The notes: generated by a model from the sequence alone, not told the origin. 16,570 bases of DNA from UBA5336 sp039198685 (GCA_039198685.1 JBCCTK010000068.1:1-16570); one strand, 5' to 3'. Shown: positions 1 to 7,503, numbered from the stretch's first letter. Translations and numbers: made by a program.

Positions 1-730
1 CGGCGCCGATCACCGGCGCCGGTTCTACGATCGTCAGGTCATGGCCCACATACCCGCCCATGGGCCAGCAGCCGCCCGGTTCGAGAAGGCCATGCGCGAG
101 CGCAACGCCCTCTTGGAGCGCCCATACGTAGACCCAGGCTGGGCCGATGCCATAGAAGCCCGAATGGCCGAAGCCGGTGCGGAAATGGCCATTGGCCGCG
201 CCCTGGTCCTTCAGCGCTTGCAGGCCGCCGTAGATGCGCGCCCCGAGGGAGCCTTCCCAAAAGCCGATCTATCCTTGATCGGCGAGGCTGAGCAAATGGC
301 GGTCGAAGGCAAAGGAATGGCTGATATTGAAGATCATCTCATCGCACTTTGGGCCGATATGCGCTTTGCCGACAAAAATGCCGGCCGAACGTTAAAAGGC
401 CCCCACCGGTCGGACCTTGGCGTCCTCCATCGCCCCACGGCCATGCCCGCCAAGGATGCATCGACCGGTCAGCAAAAAGCCCTGCTCATCGGTATGATAT
501 TGGCCTCAGCCCAGGCACTGGCAGGCCAGGGCGATGGACCCACGCCCTTTCTGCTACTCGATGAGGCGGCCGCACACCTGGATATCGATCGCAGGGCTGC
601 ACTCTATGACGAATTGTCTGCCTTGCCTGGCCAGGCCTGGCTCACGGGAACCGAAGCCTTCCTGTTCGAACCCTTCGGCGATCGGGCGCAGTGTGTGGAG
701 GTTTCAGACGGGCAAGCCCTTGGGGTCTGA
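1..730 (+). CDS. recF: RecF, DNA replication/repair ATPase (5' truncated by window edge)
   Basis: RecF is an SMC/ABC-type ATPase that loads with RecO and RecR at gaps and helps RecA assemble during recombinational repair and fork restart. The frame is already open at base 2 and reads RRRFYDRQV before the first ATG at 41. That matches the conserved RecF stretch RRRFLDR, so the gene starts upstream of the window and the ATG at 41 is internal. About 242 C-terminal residues are present out of the usual 360-390. Visible motifs are GPHRSDL (RecF signature), STGQQKALL (ABC signature loop), LLLDEAAAHLD (Walker B and D-loop) and the closing TGTE. The Walker A motif would lie outside the window. The next gene follows within about 60 bp on the same strand. 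In many alphaproteobacteria gyrB comes directly after recF; here it lies 6.8 kb away. Confidence 0.96.
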   Translation, partial: GADHRRRFYDRQVMAHIPAHGPAAARFEKAMRERNALLERPYVDPGWADAIEARMAEAGAEMAIGRALVLQRLQAAVDARPEGAFPKADLSLIGEAEQMAVEGKGMADIEDHLIALWADMRFADKNAGRTLKGPHRSDLGVLHRPTAMPAKDASTGQQKALLIGMILASAQALAGQGDGPTPFLLLDEAAAHLDIDRRAALYDELSALPGQAWLTGTEAFLFEPFGDRAQCVEVSDGQALGV

Positions 731-790
731 GGGCCACAGGGCCTGAACAGCCCGATTGACAGCATGAACGGGCACTTGGACACTGGGCTC

Positions 791-2923
791 ATGTTTCCTA
801 AACCATACCTCCTTTTCGCACTTGCCTCTTTGGTCTTCGCGTTTTGCGCGACGGCCCAGGGTTTGCCGGGCAATAAGCAGCTGCCGTCGGTTAGCTTCAC
901 CACACCCGACGGCGCTGACACTTCAGGCGACCCCCACGAATGGATGTTGAAGCCGGAATTCCGCAAAGACCTGAACAAACAGATGTTACGGCTAAGCCAT
1001 GTACAGGATGGTATACTGCGAAGCATGGATGGTTTCTGGCCAGCCCGGGCCATGGTCGAGCGCTTTTTCGATATGGGGCCAGATTATGCCTATTTGGCAC
1101 TGCTCGAGGATGACGCCCTTTATCTCAGTTATGGACACCTTTTTTTGGCGAGCCAGGGCAAACCATTCTTCGACCCTGCAGACCATACACCTTTCGTAAC
1201 GCCAACCTTGGAGGGGTTTGCGTTATCGCCCTCCGGCAATACGCTTGCCGTGACCGTTGGCAACGGCGGCACGGAAATCGCCATCATCAAATTTGTCGAC
1301 ATGGAGACAGGCATGGTGCGCGACGTCACTGCGGGCCCGGTGGTCGTTGGCGGTGATATGGGGTTTTCCTGGCTCGACGACACGACCGGCCTGTTTCGCA
1401 AAGCCGCAACGACCAACCTCGTGCAGGGCGATCCAAGCGAAGGCGCGGAATGGACGCTGCTGGATGTGCGAACCGGGCAAACCGGCGCACACGTATTCGG
1501 ACCCAGCGCCAGAGGCGTGAAGTCCGAATATGGTGACTGGTTTGGTCTTTGGGTCCCCAGCGATAGCGATGTCGCCATGGGATACCTTTGGCGCGGCAAC
1601 TTCATTGACGCCTATGTGGCCGACCTGAAGAGCGTACGCGCAGGCAATCCGGAGTGGCGGGAGGTCGGCGCAGATCTCCTTCTCAGTGATGTTGAAGTTT
1701 GGAACAATCGCTTCGTGATCACAGCCACAGATGCCAGGGGGCAATCGGTGCTGTATACCCAATCCCTGTCCGGGGGACCCCTGCGCCAGCTGGCCAAGGG
1801 CGAAGGCGATGTCAGCTACCTGTTCACGACATCGCTTGGCGATATTGCCTATGTCGCGGCGCGGCACGGAGATACCCATCAACTCTATCGGCTCTCGGGT
1901 CATCAGGCACGCCTGGAACCCGTTGCCTTGCCATTCATTGGCGAGATCGACTTCGACTCGATGTTCGGCGTTAAAGGCAGTCCCAATTCGATCACATTCG
2001 ACCTGTCGGCACCCAATGAGCCGTGGCGCCTGATGCGGCTGGATCAGACCGGCCCTGCCTACCCCATCGAAGTCGCAGGCCTTGCCAAGGCCCGGCCTGC
2101 CGCTGCCATGGAGGCATTCGCATGGCGCAAAGACCTGGCGGTCTCGAAAGACGCAACGGATGTGCCAGTCTCCGTTTTGACACCAGCCGCATTGAACCAG
2201 TCAGCGCCGGCTATCATTCACGTCTATGGAAGCTATGGCGAGACCACCATGGCGGGGTGGAACCCGTCTGCGCTGGCCTGGGTTGGGCTTGGCGGGGTCT
2301 ACGCCGAATGCCATGTGCGCGGCTCTGGATATTACGGTCCGTCTTGGCATGCCGATGGATCCGGCCCGGACAAGGCCAGAGCCCACGAGGACATGGTAGC
2401 GTGCGCGGAACACTTGATCGAGAGCGGACTGGCCGAGCCCGGCAAGATCGCAGCCCTGGGCGGGAGCGCAGGAGGACTGATTGCAGGTCCCGTCTCTCTG
2501 AAGCGGCCAGATTTATTCGGTGCAGCCATCGTTGAGTTTGGCGTTGTAAACCCCTTGCGCAGCCTCGATGGACCAAATGGCGCGACCCAGATTGATGAGT
2601 TTGGCGACCCTAGAAAACCGGAAGACGCGTCGCTGATGGCGACCTCAGACAGTGTGGAACTGGCCCGGACTGTCGAGACGGTACCCAGCGTGTTTCTTTG
2701 TGTCGGCTTTCAGGACTCGCGCGTGCCGCACTGGATGTCGGCGCGCCTCGCGGCCGTGCTGGCCGAACGCGGTTTCGGCGACCGGGTTGTGATCCATGCC
2801 GACGCCGATGCCGGCCATTCCTGTGGTTTCTACACCGAGGATCAACGTGACGCCCTGGCGAAACAATATGCCTGGCTCCTGAACCTGTTTGCCGACGGAT
2901 CCAAACCTTTCACAGGCCCCTAA
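791..2923 (+). CDS. Secreted S9 (prolyl oligopeptidase family) serine peptidase
   Basis: This is a predicted exported serine peptidase that cleaves short peptides, often after proline. I chose the ATG at 791 over the in-frame ATG at 764 because it gives a compact signal peptide: MFPKP, a hydrophobic core, then CATAQG with likely cleavage after ATA. Neither start has a clear Shine-Dalgarno sequence. The product is 710 residues, normal for S9A enzymes. The N-terminal part (roughly 90-400) should form the beta-propeller. The C-terminal alpha/beta-hydrolase part carries HVRGSGYYGPSWHADG (the POP 'RGG.YG..WH' region). Counting from the 791 start, the catalytic serine is S559 in GGSAGG, the aspartate D642 in QDSRVP and the histidine H676 in DAGHSCGF, so the triad is complete. 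It follows recF closely on the same strand and could be co-transcribed with it. The physiological substrate cannot be inferred. Confidence 0.9.
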   Translation: MFPKPYLLFALASLVFAFCATAQGLPGNKQLPSVSFTTPDGADTSGDPHEWMLKPEFRKDLNKQMLRLSHVQDGILRSMDGFWPARAMVERFFDMGPDYAYLALLEDDALYLSYGHLFLASQGKPFFDPADHTPFVTPTLEGFALSPSGNTLAVTVGNGGTEIAIIKFVDMETGMVRDVTAGPVVVGGDMGFSWLDDTTGLFRKAATTNLVQGDPSEGAEWTLLDVRTGQTGAHVFGPSARGVKSEYGDWFGLWVPSDSDVAMGYLWRGNFIDAYVADLKSVRAGNPEWREVGADLLLSDVEVWNNRFVITATDARGQSVLYTQSLSGGPLRQLAKGEGDVSYLFTTSLGDIAYVAARHGDTHQLYRLSGHQARLEPVALPFIGEIDFDSMFGVKGSPNSITFDLSAPNEPWRLMRLDQTGPAYPIEVAGLAKARPAAAMEAFAWRKDLAVSKDATDVPVSVLTPAALNQSAPAIIHVYGSYGETTMAGWNPSALAWVGLGGVYAECHVRGSGYYGPSWHADGSGPDKARAHEDMVACAEHLIESGLAEPGKIAALGGSAGGLIAGPVSLKRPDLFGAAIVEFGVVNPLRSLDGPNGATQIDEFGDPRKPEDASLMATSDSVELARTVETVPSVFLCVGFQDSRVPHWMSARLAAVLAERGFGDRVVIHADADAGHSCGFYTEDQRDALAKQYAWLLNLFADGSKPFTGP

Positions 2924-3022
2924 CGCGCTTGTGCACCGAAGCGATGGCTCGTGATTTGAGCCTTCGATGAGACACCCGCATATGAGCTCCATCGCTGGAA
3001 ACAGCCTTTTTCGGAGCTCGCC

Positions 3023-3187
3023 ATGTCCCGTCTTACAGAACGCTCAATAACCCATTTCCGGATGACCCAGGGTCCCTTGCGCTGCCTGTCGCCCCTCGAT
3101 CCGTGCAATCGAAACAAGCAGCCAATCGCAGCCATCAACCCGTCGACACAAACAACGGCGCCTCAGCGCCAACAGAAGGAGAACTGA
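3023..3187 (+). CDS. Possible 54-residue small protein or leader peptide upstream of the redox protein
   Basis: An ATG at 3023 is preceded by CGGAG at a suitable distance (GGAG at 3013-3016). It opens a 54-codon frame ending in TGA at 3185-3187, three bases before the next gene's ATG at 3191. The last codons of this ORF contain the AAGGAG ribosome-binding site of that gene, an arrangement typical of translational coupling. The product begins MSRLTERSITHF, is basic, has two cysteines (residues 21 and 28), and has no signal peptide or membrane segment. I do not recognise a family. It may equally be chance open frame in an untranslated leader. Confidence 0.3.
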   Translation: MSRLTERSITHFRMTQGPLRCLSPLDPCNRNKQPIAAINPSTQTTAPQRQQKEN

Positions 3188-3190
3188 CCG

Positions 3191-3808
3191 ATGGGAAAAG
3201 CTGTCAAAGCACCCACGTCCTACGATCTGAAGCCGATCAAACTCCTGGTTTATCGTTGGGGTGGCCAATGGGGACCGTTCAAGGTGAAGATACCGTGTGG
3301 AGAATGTACGCTGACCACGGATATACTACGCGATGTCCTGGAAAATGAATGCGCCAATGCCGAGGTCGAGCTGGAGATCAAGGACTGGTTGAGTCATCTG
3401 ATGGAAGCCACCTGGAAGGGTGCGCGCCATGCGCCTGCGGTTCTGCTGAACGGCACCGTGATTTCGCAAGGTGTCGCTATCAATCGCGGCACGCTGGCCC
3501 AGGCCATCATGGAGGAGCATGTCCAGCATTTTCCAATGCAGGGCACCCACATTTTCGGCAAGGAAAACTGCGCCTATTGCACCAAAGCCAAGATCCTGGC
3601 TGACGAAGCAGGGCTGGATTATATCTACCATGATGTGGTGAAAAATCCCGGCGCAATGTATGAAATGCTGGCGCGCGTTAAGCCCATTGTCGGACCAAAA
3701 ACCCCCATCACGACGCCGCAGATCTGGATCGATGGACGGTATGTGGGAGGGTTTGAGCAACTCCAAGCACGGCTGGAGCAGCCCCCCCGCCTTCGCCGGG
3801 TGGCCTAG
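3191..3808 (+). CDS. Tandem thioredoxin-fold / glutaredoxin-like protein with two CxxC motifs
   Basis: This is a probable cytoplasmic thiol-disulfide oxidoreductase of 205 residues. The C-terminal half (about 115-200) is a glutaredoxin: a beta strand followed by CAYC (C127-C130), then TPQIWIDGRYVGGFEQL. In that stretch TPQ replaces the usual cis-proline TVP, and the GG of the glutathione-site 'GG.D' motif is followed by F. The N-terminal half (about 15-112) looks like a second, diverged thioredoxin fold: a strand (KLLVYRW), CGEC (C36-C39), and HAPAVLLNG with a likely cis-proline, then a helix. There is no signal peptide. The start is supported by AAGGAG ending about 8 nt upstream. The partner and substrate are unknown. 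It could pass electrons between its two CxxC centres or reduce a dedicated target. No reductase gene is adjacent. Confidence 0.8.
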   Translation: MGKAVKAPTSYDLKPIKLLVYRWGGQWGPFKVKIPCGECTLTTDILRDVLENECANAEVELEIKDWLSHLMEATWKGARHAPAVLLNGTVISQGVAINRGTLAQAIMEEHVQHFPMQGTHIFGKENCAYCTKAKILADEAGLDYIYHDVVKNPGAMYEMLARVKPIVGPKTPITTPQIWIDGRYVGGFEQLQARLEQPPRLRRVA

Positions 3809-3862
3809 CGTTTCGACCAGTGCCAGGCGGCCCCGCCGCGCAGGAAAGCTAGCCCCGGACAG

Positions 3863-4321
3863 CTAGCCCCGTGGGCCGCCCTTTCGGAACGGTGACCGCA
3901 CCACATAAACGCGATCCTTGTTCTCTATCTCTGCGGCCGCATCCGCCTCGACGATAACGTCATCTTCGTCGAGTGTGCCTTCCACGCCGGGCACGGTCAT
4001 TTGACCGTTTGGCAACATGGACGGCGCGAATATGCCGCCAAACTCTGTCGCGCTTTCCGCAGGCGCCTGGCCCGTAATGCCAGGAATGGAGGGGATTTTG
4101 ATATCTTCTGGTGGAATGATTTCAAAGCCGAGCCAATTCAGCAGCGCCAGGTAGCCAACCCCTGTCATGATTGCGGTTGTCGCCACGCGCGCCAGAAACT
4201 TCATGATAACGCCGGAAAACATCACCGCAACGCCCGTGCCGGCCGCACCGCCGATGAGGCCTGCACCGCCCGCCACAGACGCCAAATCAAAAAGCTCGTT
4301 GAACCATTCCATCGCCATCAC
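3863..4321 (-). CDS. Hypothetical small membrane protein
   Basis: I do not recognise this protein of about 150 residues. The N-terminal half has a Gly/Ala-rich hydrophobic segment (AGGAGLIGGAAGTGVAVMF) and a second one (ATTAIMTGVGYLALLNWLGF), so it probably spans the inner membrane twice. The C-terminal half is polar, proline-rich and then acidic (DEDDVIVEADAAAEIE), ending in a basic tail. Three starts are possible: GTG at 4321, ATG at 4318 and ATG at 4312. The GGAGGAG sequence directly upstream is best spaced for the ATG at 4312, giving 149 residues beginning MEWFNELFDLAS. It is divergent from the next membrane protein gene and convergent with the redox gene. An 11-bp direct repeat, AGCTAGCCCCG (3847-3857 and 3861-3871), overlaps its stop codon. 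Confidence 0.6.
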   Translation of the reverse strand: MMAMEWFNELFDLASVAGGAGLIGGAAGTGVAVMFSGVIMKFLARVATTAIMTGVGYLALLNWLGFEIIPPEDIKIPSIPGITGQAPAESATEFGGIFAPSMLPNGQMTVPGVEGTLDEDDVIVEADAAAEIENKDRVYVVRSPFRKGGPRG

Positions 4322-4572
4322 TCCTCCGTTCGGCAGACGGCCAGCATAACCGAGGAATGCGGCAGGCGCGAAACGAAATGCAGCCGCGCTTAACCGTTTT
4401 TGCGAGGGTTATCCCCCCGTTTAATATTAGGCATTCAGGGGAACCGCCCATCACAACTGGTTTACATTTACACGTGCATGCTTGCTAAGTGATGGCCCAT
4501 CTGTTCGAAGGCCTTAGCCTCTGCGCTACGCCAGCGAAACGCCCCAACGATGCAGACCGGCCAAAGGAAACG
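4322..4572. other. Divergent intergenic region between two membrane protein genes
   Basis: These 251 bp separate divergently transcribed genes and must hold both promoters. A locally AT-rich patch around 4421-4432 contains TTTAATATTA. On the plus strand TTTACA at about 4462-4467 lies 17 bp upstream of GCTAAG, a poor -10. I cannot assign either promoter with confidence. Confidence 0.3.
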
Positions 4573-5175
4573 ATGATGGACCTGACGCAAAGCCGCACCG
4601 TGAAGAGTGTGGCAGGTCTGCTGCTCCTCACGGCCATTTCGCAGCCGATCTACACCGCGCTTTATCTGGGCGCCCCCGACATTGATCGCCAATTCCTGTG
4701 GGGGCTGGAAGGGCTGATTTTTGTGCTTCTTGCGGCCTTTTCCGGGTCGGCCCTGGTTGCAGCCAAGCACTATACATTAGGCTTTTCGGCGATCGCCTTT
4801 AGCGCCGTGATCAATGTGGTTCAGGTTGGCGTGGGGCTTACCCAATTCACCCCATTTCGCGAAGCCGCAGAAGCCAATGCGGAACTCGGCGGCGTGGCCT
4901 TTTCCGTCGTTGCGTTTTCATTCTTCGGCTACAACGCGGCGAAAATCCTACTGGGCCTTGCAGCCGTCGTGTTCGGCCTGGCCAAACTGAGCGAAGGCAG
5001 CAAAATTCTCGGTATCGCAACCATTCTGGTGGGCGTCGTGGCGTTTGTCGCAAACACACTGGTGATGATGTTCGGCCTGCAGGGGTTTGTGCCATCGCCC
5101 GTGGCCGGAAGCTCCGGCGTCTTGGCCACCCTCCTCCTGGCAATTTGCCTTTTCAGCATCGACGCCGAGCACTGA
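4573..5175 (+). CDS. Hypothetical polytopic (about six-helix) membrane protein
   Basis: The frame opens further upstream, at 4489, but AAAGGAAA just ahead of ATG 4573 and the start of compositionally typical membrane sequence support 4573 (or ATG 4576), giving 200 residues. I see six hydrophobic segments at roughly residues 12-31, 42-62, 68-90, 105-135 (long, perhaps one helix plus a loop), 143-166 and 179-196. The loops are short and there is no obvious catalytic or ligand motif. An acidic stretch (EAAEANAE) follows the third helix. I do not recognise the family. Because it lacks a large soluble domain, it could be a small transporter-like or membrane-stress protein, but that is only a guess. 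Confidence 0.65.
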   Translation: MMDLTQSRTVKSVAGLLLLTAISQPIYTALYLGAPDIDRQFLWGLEGLIFVLLAAFSGSALVAAKHYTLGFSAIAFSAVINVVQVGVGLTQFTPFREAAEANAELGGVAFSVVAFSFFGYNAAKILLGLAAVVFGLAKLSEGSKILGIATILVGVVAFVANTLVMMFGLQGFVPSPVAGSSGVLATLLLAICLFSIDAEH

Positions 5176-5228
5176 TCCGCGCGATCTATAGCGCGTATCC
5201 CGCCCTGCTCACTCGCAAACGCATCGAC

Positions 5229-5257
5229 CACGGGAAACAGTGTTTCCGCTACCCGTG
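5229..5257. promoter_or_regulatory. Nested palindromes upstream of the beta-barrel gene (possible operator)
   Basis: GGAAACAGTGTTTCC at 5233-5247 is a perfect 7+1+7 palindrome. It overlaps a second inverted pair, CACGGG (5229-5234) and CCCGTG (5252-5257). The site lies in the 209-bp gap after the six-helix protein and about 140 bp before the barrel gene's ATG. It has no following T-run, so it is not a standard terminator. A dimeric repressor/activator site is possible, but no regulator is identified. Confidence 0.3.
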
Positions 5258-5384
5258 TGCAATTATTACCCTGTCAATGAAATGATGAGTGCAGCATACG
5301 CGCACTTGGTGCTCGAACAGCGTCGTGTTCTGCGCACTGCCCTGATGTTAATCTTCGAGTGTCAAATACTCTTTGGAGATAATC

Positions 5385-6221
5385 ATGCTTGGGAATATAT
5401 TACGAATAATATCAATCTTGTATTTAAGTATTATACTTCATGAAAAATTGCTTTTGGCAATCGCGCAAGATCAAGCGACAGATGATTGTGACGAAGTCTG
5501 TCAGTCAACTCGCGCCTCGCAAGACCCGACGGCCGCGGTCAATGGTGTATTTTTCAGCAACTCGATCGGTTTTGGCCCAACCAGTGATGAGACGTTTTAC
5601 AATTTCCAGATTCAGCCGGTCAGCACGATCGCCCAGGAGAGCTGGGGCGACGTCATTGTTCGCGGCGTGATCCCGATCCTCGGCGTACCGACGCCAGACG
5701 CCTCAGGCATGGATTTAGAAACGGAGTTCGGGCTCAGCGACACCGTCGTTCAAGCCTTCATTATACCCTCAAACCAAAGCGGGCCCCTGGTGTTTGCATT
5801 TGGTCCGCAAGTTTCCTTAGAAACCCACACCGAGGATGAAGCTCAAGGGGCCGGTTGGGGCGGTGGTTTGGCAGCCGCTGGTTTCGGCTTTGCCGGGCCA
5901 TTGTCATATGGCGCGCTTGTCAATCATCTCTGGGGTGAAGATGATTACAGCACATCAACCGTCCAACCTATTGTATGGTACAACACCTCCAGTCCAGGGA
6001 TCGGTGATTGGTTTGCCGGGTACAACAACTCGATCACATATGATTGGTCGGCCGATGGCGACAATGCGTGGGAAGTGCCATTGGGGGCGGCAGTTGGGAA
6101 GACATTTGTCCGCCCGTCGGGCCAGGCCATTTCGACTATTCTCGGAGCCTACAGCTTTGTGGAAACGACTGAAGGTGGAAATGACTGGGAACTCACCTTC
6201 AGCCTCAATCTGCTGTTCTAG
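5385..6221 (+). CDS. Outer-membrane beta-barrel protein, MetA-pathway/'transporter' type
   Basis: I chose the ATG at 5385 because GGAG (5375-5378) lies six bases upstream; the in-frame ATG at 5373 lacks a site. The product has 278 residues. An N-terminal signal peptide (MLGNILRIISILYL, cleavage near IAQDQ) is followed by a polar stretch with two cysteines (C35, C39). The rest shows the pattern of the 'phenol degradation MetA' / bacterial 'neuromedin U-like' barrel family: DPTAAVNGVFFSNSIGFG, FQIQPV, a VIVRGVIPIL strand, GLSDTVVQAF, PLVFAFGPQ, SYGALVNHLWG, QPIVWYN, TYDW, WEVPLGAAVGK, and a C-terminal strand ending NLLF with terminal Phe, the usual barrel-assembly signal. Members are outer-membrane proteins, some linked to uptake of aromatic or other hydrophobic compounds. 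The first 60 codons are strikingly AT-rich. The stop codon lies inside the left end of a MITE-like element. Confidence 0.8.
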   Translation: MLGNILRIISILYLSIILHEKLLLAIAQDQATDDCDEVCQSTRASQDPTAAVNGVFFSNSIGFGPTSDETFYNFQIQPVSTIAQESWGDVIVRGVIPILGVPTPDASGMDLETEFGLSDTVVQAFIIPSNQSGPLVFAFGPQVSLETHTEDEAQGAGWGGGLAAAGFGFAGPLSYGALVNHLWGEDDYSTSTVQPIVWYNTSSPGIGDWFAGYNNSITYDWSADGDNAWEVPLGAAVGKTFVRPSGQAISTILGAYSFVETTEGGNDWELTFSLNLLF

Positions 6222-6349
6222 GGCCCTTTCCGGTCAATTTGCATCGTTTGGCGGGGCGTCTCGTCCGCGCTGGACGTCGTCGCACTCCTCCTGGCCCTGA
6301 CGAAAAAATCAAACGACCAAGCGGGCAAATTGGCCGGAAAGGGCCCTAG
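6218..6349. mobile_element. MITE-like element, 132 bp with 25-bp terminal inverted repeats
   Basis: The left arm (6218-6242) begins CTAGGGCCCTTTCCGG and ends CAATTTGC. The right arm (6325-6349) is its reverse complement with one mismatch at position 17 (T versus C). Weaker similarity continues a few bases inward. The 82-bp interior has no useful ORF. Both ends carry CTAG, which suits insertion at a CTAG/TA target as in IS630-type (TA) or IS5-type (YTAR) elements. It therefore resembles a non-autonomous, internally deleted derivative; the parent family is not established. The left CTAG provides the TAG stop of the barrel gene. The arms are too far apart for an ordinary intrinsic terminator, but in RNA they could form a long stem between the two flanking genes. 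Confidence 0.75.
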
Positions 6350-6434
6350 GCGGGCTGGCACCGCAGCGGGTCGCGTGCCAGGTGTCATTGTAACACGTCG
6401 GCACGCTCCAAAATTCACGGCGGGATATTGCGGC

Positions 6435-7286
6435 ATGACTGAGCTTAAAATGCCCCCGGAAAGAGACTTCGGCTGGGATTTGAAACCCACTGAATCAACC
6501 CTGTTCGATATTCACCAAAGGCCTAATGGGCAATTCTGCGTCGTCTTGAACCATTCTCTACTGCGTGGCGTGACGAGTGAAATGATCCATTGGTGGTTCC
6601 TGAACTTCCCGAATCTGCGCGTCAAACTTGTGGATATTGCGGGTTATGAGGGCCAAACCGTACCAGCGTATCTCTTGTGGCATCCTTCTGACCATTGCAG
6701 CGCCAAGCTCTTGGGGACGCTTGGTCCAAAAGGGACATCTCAAGCCGGCGCGAAAATTCATATTCAAGAAACGATGCGATATAAGACCTATGGTTGGAAG
6801 TACCCGGTCGATACAGCCCTTGATATTTTCTATTGTGCCCCCGATGGCTGGGCGATGGGTCGATCAGTCCCGTTGCTTGGAAAAGTCATGTGCTTGCGGA
6901 TCCATTTCAGGGATGTCCTTGAAGCAGGCGGGGTCATCGGCGTGCATTACCATTATGAGGTGGTCATCGGTGCGAGCGGAAACAATCCCATCGCCAGGGC
7001 GCTGAACAAGAAAATCACCAGCGAGTACTCACCGGAGTTTTTTGCTGCGTGGCAGCTGCATAATTCAATCGAGGTCGGTACGTTCGAGAACTTCCTTCCG
7101 GCGCTGTACGATCAACGATCCGATCTTGCGAATTTACACTACGCCAAGGCGATGAACCCGACCCCTGAAGCGATTGAAACTCAATCCGGTCACAGCCCCA
7201 CTCTCTTTGAAGCGCGCATTGCCGGATTCAAAACCACCACCGATCCATTCAAGTTTCAGGCACCAGAACAGACAAGCTTTGTCTAA
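6435..7286 (+). CDS. DAPG hydrolase (PhlG)-like zinc hydrolase family protein
   Basis: The 283-residue product resembles the PhlG family, whose founding member cleaves the C-C bond of an acetyl group on 2,4-diacetylphloroglucinol using Zn2+. The pattern seen is VTSEMIHWWFLNFP (residues 46-59), LLWHPSDH (80-87), IQETMRY (110-116) and WQLHNSIEVG (206-215). PhlG binds zinc through a His, a Glu and a late HxxxE pair (to my recollection H129, E160, H270, E274). Here H83 or H87, E112, H209 and E213 occur in the same order with similar spacing. Family membership is likely; DAPG itself as substrate is not. The frame runs open into the MITE-like element, but the ATG at 6435 (or ATG 6450) is the sensible start, although neither has a strong ribosome-binding site. 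The 85 bp between the element and the start are available for a promoter. No phl biosynthesis genes are present. Hand-counted stretches fall near 45% GC, lower than gyrB. Confidence 0.7.
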   Translation: MTELKMPPERDFGWDLKPTESTLFDIHQRPNGQFCVVLNHSLLRGVTSEMIHWWFLNFPNLRVKLVDIAGYEGQTVPAYLLWHPSDHCSAKLLGTLGPKGTSQAGAKIHIQETMRYKTYGWKYPVDTALDIFYCAPDGWAMGRSVPLLGKVMCLRIHFRDVLEAGGVIGVHYHYEVVIGASGNNPIARALNKKITSEYSPEFFAAWQLHNSIEVGTFENFLPALYDQRSDLANLHYAKAMNPTPEAIETQSGHSPTLFEARIAGFKTTTDPFKFQAPEQTSFV

Positions 7287-7503
7287 CCATTCCCGTGTGG
7301 GCTGGGCGCCATCAAGCACCGCTTTCGACTAAAAGTAATCGCAGCTCATAGGGATTCCGATCGTCACGGACAAGGCGCATTGAGACGCATGGATGATCTG
7401 GCATATCCTGTATGGTGTGGGTCTCTCCAAAAAGCCTGCTGTGCCCCCAATACCACGCTGTAAAACTTCCCCATACGGACTGTTGTTTTCGACCGCTACT
7501 GAT

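Noticed and set aside
1..22. GC-rich inverted repeat CGGCGCCG...CGGCGCCG at the left edge
   Set aside because: It lies within recF codons for the conserved RRRF region and is explained by coding sequence.
1223..1903. A 226-codon minus-strand frame inside the S9 peptidase
   Set aside because: Shadow of the peptidase gene; no domain and no ribosome-binding site.
2946..2962. GGCTC/GAGCC hairpin after the peptidase gene
   Set aside because: The stem is only five base pairs and no T-run follows, so it is too weak to call a terminator.
3847..3871. 11-bp direct repeat AGCTAGCCCCG near the stop of the minus-strand membrane gene
   Set aside because: It is short with only two copies, and could be a chance or slippage duplication; no function is supported.
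5240..5443. A 67-codon plus-strand frame overlapping the barrel gene start
   Set aside because: It has no ribosome-binding site, has a low-complexity end in AT-rich DNA, and overlaps a gene with a good start and signal peptide.
6218..6349. Reading the long inverted repeat as an intrinsic terminator
   Set aside because: The arms are separated by 82 bp and no U-tract follows; its length, arm identity and CTAG ends fit a transposable element better.
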